Part shown: piece after piece, positions 57,606-64,000 of the stretch | Layout of the letters: every line of letters starts with the position of its first letter | Position numbering within the stretch: the stretch's first letter is position 1 | Assembly: GCA_029891345.1 (NCBI GenBank) | Contig: CM057005.1 | Span: forward strand, 59,413,760-59,477,759 | Length of the DNA: 64,000 nucleotides | Source of the DNA: Dryococelus australis | Lineage: Eukaryota; Arthropoda; Insecta; Phasmatodea; Phasmatidae | Direction: 5' to 3' | The notes under the pieces: generated by a model | The model's input: the letters and a program-made list of their open reading frames with translations, nothing else | Databases searched by the model: none | Told to the model about the DNA's origin: nothing | Made by a program: the position numbers and the translations under genes

Positions 57606-59265
57606 CTACAAGAATTGCGTACAGACTGTTCTTCAGAGAGTGTAATTATACTTTTGTGACGTCACATCTGCCTAGAGGTTTTCATAAAACGCCAGTATAT
57701 CACAATTTTTTTGCTGCCAAAGACCAATTCCGGAAAAGATATTTTTTCTTATGTTAGTATTCAAATGTGGTATTTAAATTGCTAATAAGCTCTTTTGAAA
57801 ATGTCTTATTATATAGGTGTTTGAAACAAAAAATATCCCTATAGCCGATTTTTTGTAATCAGAAAAATCCCATAAAAAGGGGCAAATTACACGACCTGGC
57901 AACACTGTACTCGATCTAACCGTGAGGGAGGGGTAAGTCTTGAGCGCTAGTGTAGCTATCGAGAAGGGAAAAACAACGGCGAGTACGGGAAATTCTTTCT
58001 AAAGAAAAATCCACTTCATCAACTATAGGTATTTACAGGAACAAGTATTTACTATGCAAAATAAAACAAAATTAAACTGACAATTTCACAGGCCATAATT
58101 TTTCGCTTCAGCTCTCTACGAATATGTTTGAGTTCACTGACTCTACAAGATATCTTAGAGGCTTCGCGAATTGGCACTGGCGAAGGAGTTTAAAATAGTA
58201 TTCCCAAAATAATGTTTTTTTTTATTGTGTGGAGTAGTGCTTAAAATTACAATTTATGTTCACGTCATCCATTCACCGTGCATGTGTGTGAGTGTGTGTG
58301 CACGCATATTAAAAAAATTGATGATAAAGTCAGTTTTAAACTGCACATTTTATGATCTATATTTCAGGATAACACTTGGAGACATTTTTTACTCTATGTA
58401 ATATTTACGGTTTTCTGAAATGATATGTGGTAAAGAAAAAGAAAGCCGCAAGCGCCAACAAAAATATTTTGAGACACTATATACCAAACTTTCTTGAATT
58501 ATAATTACTTTCTAAAAAATGAATTTTAAAACGAACATTACACATAGCGGTAGTGAGTGAGTGGGTCTTTGAGAGCCAAGTGTCCAGAAGAAATGCATTA
58601 CAAGCAGCTAAATTATTATCGTGGCAAAGAAGCTCATCTGCATTTCAAACAGTGTGGATATTTGAGCAACTAAGTCATCCTGCACCATTAATCCCCGCGG
58701 TGTTTAATTTCTTCCTAGCGACAAGCGAATTGCCAGAGGACGCAGTGGACGATGATATATAGTTCATTCTATCCGCGTGCGAAGCTTCATGTTGCTTCAG
58801 TTCGCTCATTAAAAGAGAACCACAAGTGTACATTTTTTTTTTTTTTTTTTTTTAATGCGGCAGGAGATTAAGTTAACAAGGGTCACTCTGTTTGCATCTG
58901 CTGGGAAAAAACGATAGGCAAACGAGAAGCGCAGAGGGACTATGCACAACTACAGCGCACTATGTAAAGCAAGCATACTTTACTATACATTAAATTAAGC
59001 ACTGACAATAAGACCGCGATAGGGTTGAATTAACAAATAATCGTACACAGATTCAATGCCAAAGTCAAAACAAAAGTTAGGCGTTTTAGTCAGATTACAT
59101 TTCAAAATCGAAAAACTTTTGCAGGCGAAAAATATACGTTTTTATCGGGAAAACTTGTCTTTAACCTGCAACCCTCATACCCGTCCAAGAGAATTTTAAT
59201 GTTGACCCTTGCACATATTTGCACGTTTTGTGATTTTAAGTGGTCGCAAAATAAATAAGATACTT
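57606..59265. other. unassigned sequence
   Basis: Contains direct-repeat copy 2 at 57917-57995, a short gtgtgagtgtgtgtgcacgc tract near 58285, a possible SINE tail scrap at 58550-58583 (tctttgagagccaag) and a poly(T) run at 58832. No gene recognised. Confidence 0.4.
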
Positions 59266-59499
59266 TCAGGGAATGCCAAATTGGAATTTGTGGACGGACG
59301 TTTTAATTTGTAAAAACGAATTAAGTTGACTTCCCGCCATTACTCCTTCTGTTGCAGTATTTCCACTCGCGCCTGGTAGTGCGCCTAGCTCACCATCACG
59401 CAAACTGACAAATCGTGACGACTCATAAACTCCGTTACCATAACTACAAAAGTCGCTGTGAGGTTTATCGAAAATTTGCAGGACGTACCGGCTAAACCA

Positions 59500-59637
59500 A
59501 CCACACTTGCCACGCCAAGCATCGGCTGTAGCTGTCGTAATCCACAAAAAGACCATGGCATAGATCCACACTATACCAATCACACAGCCTGCTCCGACCA
59601 TACCGACCCTATGGACTGTAGAATCCACGCCATGCAT
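59500..59637 (-). CDS. Candidate signal-peptide exon (weak)
   Basis: A minus-strand frame from 59637 has a short N-terminus, a strongly hydrophobic stretch (GCVIGIVWIYAMVFLWI, residues about 17-33), then TTATADAWRGK, where a signal peptidase could cut after ATA. Some 12 residues later the DNA reads cggtacgtcc, with a good GTACGT splice donor (about 59483-59488 on the plus strand). A first exon of a secreted protein would look like this. There is no visible second exon, promoter or homology, and an overlapping 147-codon frame runs on the plus strand (59458-59901). Confidence 0.25.
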
Positions 59638-59901
59638 GCCGACCGTATTGGACTATCTACCGACAGTGTGTCTGATATTCTACAAACGTCTTTTTCTTCA
59701 GAATTTTCGCAGAACCATACTCACAGTCGTCTAGAGAATTTAGCTTATATAGCTTTTGTTGCCCGAGTTCCCGTATCAGTGAGGCATTATAAAATAAATA
59801 TTATACATAATAACTCTAATTCAATACTTAATTTTACACATACTTGGAGCATAAAAAATAGCAACATTCACCTACATATCTCAACAACAGCCAGTACGTG
59901 A

Positions 59902-61639
59902 GCAGTTGACTTTCGATAGATTCGATATATGAACTTCAATTACGTTCCTATGTGATTGAAGAGATAATATGTGAATAATGTCTACCTATTTGAAACAAAG
60001 TGATCAAATGTCTGATTCTATCTACAAGTTCGTTAAAATGTAAAAAATGTTTGTAATTTTTAGTGAGAAATTGTTTGTTATTTTACAAATGCTTGTAAAA
60101 GTACAAAGAATTCTTTTGTAAAACTTCCCGTTCGTAAAACTACAAGGACCGTGTTTGAAGTAGAATCCAAGAAATGTTTGCACTATACTGACCCGTATCC
60201 ACGAGCTTCAGAAAAATGGCGGACACTCGACCAAGAACGTAAAACCGTATATAGCTGTTTGTGTAAAAAAAACTGTGTGTGATGTAAAGTGTAGTTGCGT
60301 GCAAAAACAAATGTATTGCGAGTTTGAATAGCGTAGAACGCTTAAAGAACACAATCACAATAAAACGACAATTTTAGTCAAACGTGAACGTATTACTCAT
60401 TAACTGTTATTGTTTCCTATATACACGGAATTTTAAATTGAATTACTGTACCGGTAAATGTATTCTTCTTAATCAAATAACTTCCTTAACATTTTCACTA
60501 AGGTTAAGGGTGCATGCTACTAATTTAAGGGGTAACAGTTGTAGTCTCCGTGTTGGCAAAGTGTAATTTTTTTATTGGATTATATTTCGAAATATTTTTT
60601 TTAAAGATATGTTCTTTTATTAATTTGTCACATTTGTTTTCTAGAAGAAAAAAATAATGTTATGTGCACTTTTCATTGCTAAGTTGTAATAGAAAGCTAT
60701 AATTTACAATATTAATAAATATATATTTTGCAGATTCTACAAGGCAACTTAATGTAGTTTTACAAAGGAATTTATTGGCAACTTGGTTTCTAAGGATTTT
60801 TCTTGTAAAAGTACAAAAATTTCTTTCGAGTGGGCGCCTCCGTACAATGCACGGTTGATCCCCTCGTACCCTTTCACCTTCTTAAGAGCAGCCGTGACAA
60901 CAAACTTGTTGAACAGAACTGTGAGTGTGTCGTCTTCATCAGCGACGAAATCATAATTTTAACCACGTACGTCTCCATTATGTATGTAATCGCATTTCCA
61001 TATCTTTATCGGCATTTATTCATAGCTTAGTGGTCTCCGATGGTTATTATGTTCATTTGTTTCACGTAACAATATAGCAACTGTGCATTTGGCACGAACC
61101 GATCCCATTGCTCGTCACTTGCAATTCCCTAATCCCCTTGTCCTCGATTGGACATATTACTCAGCGTAGCAGCAGGGGGGGGGGGGGGTAACCCAGACAT
61201 TGTATGCGGTTTCTCATGAGGATGAAGGAACAATAAGCTTACAAATTATTAGTGGATTGGATTTTCTCAAAGAATCTTCTAGAACAAGTTGTGCAGAACA
61301 TATCGTAGCCGAGCATAACGTAGGAACGATGCTTCACGCATTGCTTTTTCTAATATCTTCTTACAGTGTACTTGAAGCCACTAACGTCACAGTATCAGAA
61401 CGAACCCGCTGCCTTGCGACGAAAGTGTATCTCTATTGACCGCACATTCTTTCCAGTTTAGGGAAATTCCCTCGTGCATGATTCATAATCGTGCAGGGAA
61501 AGAGAATGGACAAAATCGATTTTCACTTATAAAAGTCTGGAGAACAATTTACCTACTGGTTTCTATCAGTTTTATACACACAATCTGTTCCACAAAACTT
61601 ATGAGTGATAATTTAATATTTACAACATTGGAACTCTGT
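59902..61639. other. unassigned sequence
   Basis: AT-rich, with facing segments at about 60090-60145 and 60750-60815 that share gtaaaagtacaaa and gtaaaactaca in opposite orientation; these might be ends of a roughly 700-bp element. A poly(G) run of about 13 bases lies near 61175. No gene seen. Confidence 0.35.
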
Positions 61640-62053
61640 TATAGGTTCTTCGCGGTAAAATGAGCACTTTTGAAAGCTCTGCTAATGATCTACTTGTATA
61701 CACTTTATGTATTATTCCACCATATATAAAATTAATAATGCTATGAGCTTCATCACTTTATTCATCCGTCAGTCAAGTGAAACAGTGAAATTATTAGGAA
61801 AGTAAATATTTTATAAATCTGCTCGTTTTGACATTTCGATGTATTAAAAAATCGAAATAAATAATTTAAGTTATCACAGATGGTTTCCTAACACATTTTA
61901 TTCTACTCTAGGATATAGAACTACTTTCCATCGTTACCAACTTTGCTGGATGAATGTCACTCGCTGCGCCCATTAAAATATATGCAGGCTGGGAAAGTGA
62001 CGTTTTTCTAATGTTAATTTTAAATGTGCTCGTTTTGTAGTGAACAGCCTTTA
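61640..62053 (+). repeat. MITE family M1, body a (414 bp)
   Basis: Starts tataggttcttcgcggtaaa and ends tttgtagtgaacagccttta; body as other a copies (atctacttgtatacacttta; ttattcatccgtcagtcaag; ctttccatcgttaccaactt). Confidence 0.9.
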
Positions 62054-62477
62054 CACATCGTTTTGTAACAAGGTAAGGGTGCCTTTTTCACATATTAGGC
62101 ACCATTTTATCATAATTTTCACAGCCAATGTTTGAAATTACTCTATTATTAGCTACATAATAGCAAAATTCGATTCTGATTTGCTATACACGCTTGCGAA
62201 TATACTTGAAAATGTTCATAATCTACTCGTTTAAATTGCATGTATATATAGTCGGGCGCGAAGGCTCGCGAATGTCGTCACAATGTTGACATCGCGTTCG
62301 CCCATGAACTTGTGTATGGCCTTGGTGTTCACTGGAGGGTAATAATGCATATGGTCGTCTAGCTGGCTGCTGCTGTCAAACTCAATCAAGAACACTACCA
62401 GCATGCATGTGGCTGTAGAAGTAAGGTCTGTTCGCAGTTTCTTTGCACTTTTAAAGTCAAACATTTTAAAAATCGCC
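62054..62477. other. unassigned sequence
   Basis: No gene or repeat recognised; the 77-codon minus frame at 62231-62464 has no motif. Confidence 0.4.
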
Positions 62478-62844
62478 CTATATATGACGTGTCTCGTTCT
62501 ATTCTAAATATCACGTGTTACAAGCATTATATGTGTGTTGAAATAAAAGTAATTTATTTCTACTTAAATTGTAGGTAATTTTATTTGCATATTTCTATCC
62601 ATAAAATATCATATTTAATTTATAGTTAACATTAATAAAACCAGGGAGGAAACAGCACTTGGCTAGTAAGAAATAGTTCTTATACAATATATCACAGCTA
62701 GTGCGCACGAATCCGTTGCGATGTGCCTTTGGTGTAAGTTTATGTATTTGGTTAAGTTTTGTTTGCATCTGGCGGAGGCATATCCTGGAAGTATAAATTT
62801 TGCAGGACTTCAGAAAAGAGTGAAGAAGCCGTGAACAGCCTATA
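62478..62844 (-). repeat. MITE family M1, body b, lacking its far terminus
   Basis: Minus-strand copy: right end gaagaagccgtgaacagcct ata, body ctggcggaggcatatcctgg, aagaaatagttcttatacaa and tatttctacttaaattgtag. The left end stops at atgacgtgtct, before the terminal repeat. Confidence 0.82.
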
Positions 62845-63335
62845 CCTGAGCTCTTAGTCACGCACGAACGATCGTAGGTCCTTACATACCGGCTCCAAAA
62901 CACGTCTTCACATCGTAGTGCAACCGAACACATTATTAACTCCGACAGGTCAAGTCCTGCGACCTCGGCGCGTATATGTAGTCTTGTCAAACAGCATATG
63001 TTCGTGGTGTATAAGGATCAGCCACAGATATTTACAGTACATGGTTCCGTCCAGTTATTTTTTCAGCCTCCTTATTACTACAGAGCAGTGCCGCATTTTA
63101 ATGTTTCCGTTTGTTTTCTATTAAGTTAGCAGATAGTTTATCCTCCGGCTGATTTAAAAAGAAAATCCATCACGGAATATTTTATATCGGTGTGTCATTT
63201 CATCTCGGTAGTAAATAAATGCGTAAGGGGGGGGGGGTGAACCCAGGGCGAGGCAACACTCACCGAGTGACAGACTTTCCAGCTGGGACCCGTAGGTGCC
63301 CGTCATCCTTGAACATGACATGAAGTGAGGCCCTA

Positions 63336-63520
63336 GGATGGAGCGGCGCTGGAGAGCAAGGGCGGGGGAAACGGGAGCGCCCCCGAAAAAGCCCGCCGGC
63401 AAGCGGCATCGTCCAGCACGATTCCCGCACGCGAGGGCCCCGGGGCGAACCCGCCGGGGATCGAGCCCAGATCGCCGTGGTGGGAGGCGGGTACGCCAGC
63501 CACTGAGCCACCGCTGCCCC
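63336..63520 (-). repeat. SINE family 1, head and body
   Basis: Minus-strand copy: head ggggcagcggtggctcagtg at 63520 through the B-box-like gggctcgatccccggcgggt, to gagcggcgctggagagcaag at the left. Tail absent. More GC-rich than other copies. Confidence 0.9.
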
Positions 63521-64000
63521 TGTTCATCTCGGTGATCTGCTCGAACTGAAGCACTCATGAAATATGATATCTCGTCATATTCTCAACAAATTCCCTTCCC
63601 ATTTCGGATACAAGTTTTAATATATAAAATAGCTTGTATTCAAAAAATATAAAAAAAATTTGCAGTCCAATGCTTTTAGAGTTGTATGGAATATTTCTGG
63701 AAACTTTAACGTTGTTTAAACCAGGCTGGATTACCTACTACGTATAATAAATTCGCTGGACTGTAGCTTGAATTGTCCGCCGGTTCGTAAGGTAGTTGAA
63801 AACAAAAATAATAACTTTTATTTGTCATTTCAGGAAACACGCTATGGTTTCCCATAGATTTTGGTGAGAATTTCCGTATGCTGTTGTAATATAATGTAAC
63901 TTCCTGTCTAATGATTTTGATGATGTATTAACTATGTTCACCCATTCTAATAGACATACAATTTTCCAGGCATGAGACCTATTATTCAAGAGTCGTCAAT
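63521..64000. other. unassigned AT-rich sequence
   Basis: No gene or repeat recognised. Confidence 0.4.

Noticed and set aside
59458..59901. 147-codon plus-strand frame with Cys and His residues as a zinc-binding protein
   Set aside because: The Cys/His spacing does not repeat in any known pattern, and the second half is AT-driven (Asn, Ile, His).
60035..60820. A 780-bp element bounded by gtaaaagtacaaa-type inverted sequences
   Set aside because: The matching segments are short, AT-rich and irregular; not enough to define ends.

Overview
This is eukaryotic, AT-rich, repeat-dense intergenic DNA, probably from an arthropod and most likely an insect with a large genome. The reasons are the many tRNA-derived SINEs, abundant MITEs, long (TA)n and (CT)n microsatellites, a mariner-type transposase with an insect-style N-terminal helix-turn-helix, the absence of bacterial operon structure, and no long intact ORF. 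I recognise no intact host gene. The best host-gene candidate is one weak signal-peptide-like exon near 59.5 kb on the minus strand.

The centrepiece is a degraded Maverick/Polinton-type virus-like transposon at about 21.56-35.94 kb. Its ends are inverted repeats of nearly 0.8 kb. On the minus strand it carries a double-jelly-roll major-capsid-like gene, a penton/minor-capsid-like gene and a phospholipase-A2-like/hydrophobic minor capsid gene. Divergently, on the plus strand, it carries an FtsK/HerA-type packaging ATPase and a retroviral-type integrase with a chromodomain-like tail. All are broken by stops, frameshifts, duplications or microsatellite growth, and several catalytic residues are lost. 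I find no protein-primed DNA polymerase or protease; about 6.5 kb on the left side of the element holds nothing recognisable except an isolated TATA/Inr/DPE core promoter and some duplications.

To the left, 16.06-16.26 kb holds a short fragment like a superfamily 3 helicase of CRESS-DNA virus Rep type (a candidate endogenous viral element). Next to it, 16.43-17.07 kb (minus) is a mariner/IS630-type transposase pseudogene.

The rest is a mosaic of short mobile elements. (i) One tRNA-derived SINE family, about 14 copies or fragments on both strands, plus one copy of a second SINE family. (ii) A MITE superfamily with ends near TATAGGCTGTTCACGG and at least three unrelated internal bodies. (iii) hAT-like MITEs in two families. 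(iv) A 260-280 bp family ending GGCCACCTGTTTTTCGCG. (v) A 580-590 bp family ending in ACTTACACAAT. (vi) A 488 bp element bounded by TTAA. (vii) A family with a tRNA-like part and repeated TTACGG. Nested insertions are readable at 42.2-43.0 kb and 47.0-47.7 kb. A 43-bp minisatellite, long TA palindromes and a 48-nt perfect-looking hairpin complete the picture. All family assignments come from reading and comparing copies inside this window; none was checked against a database.
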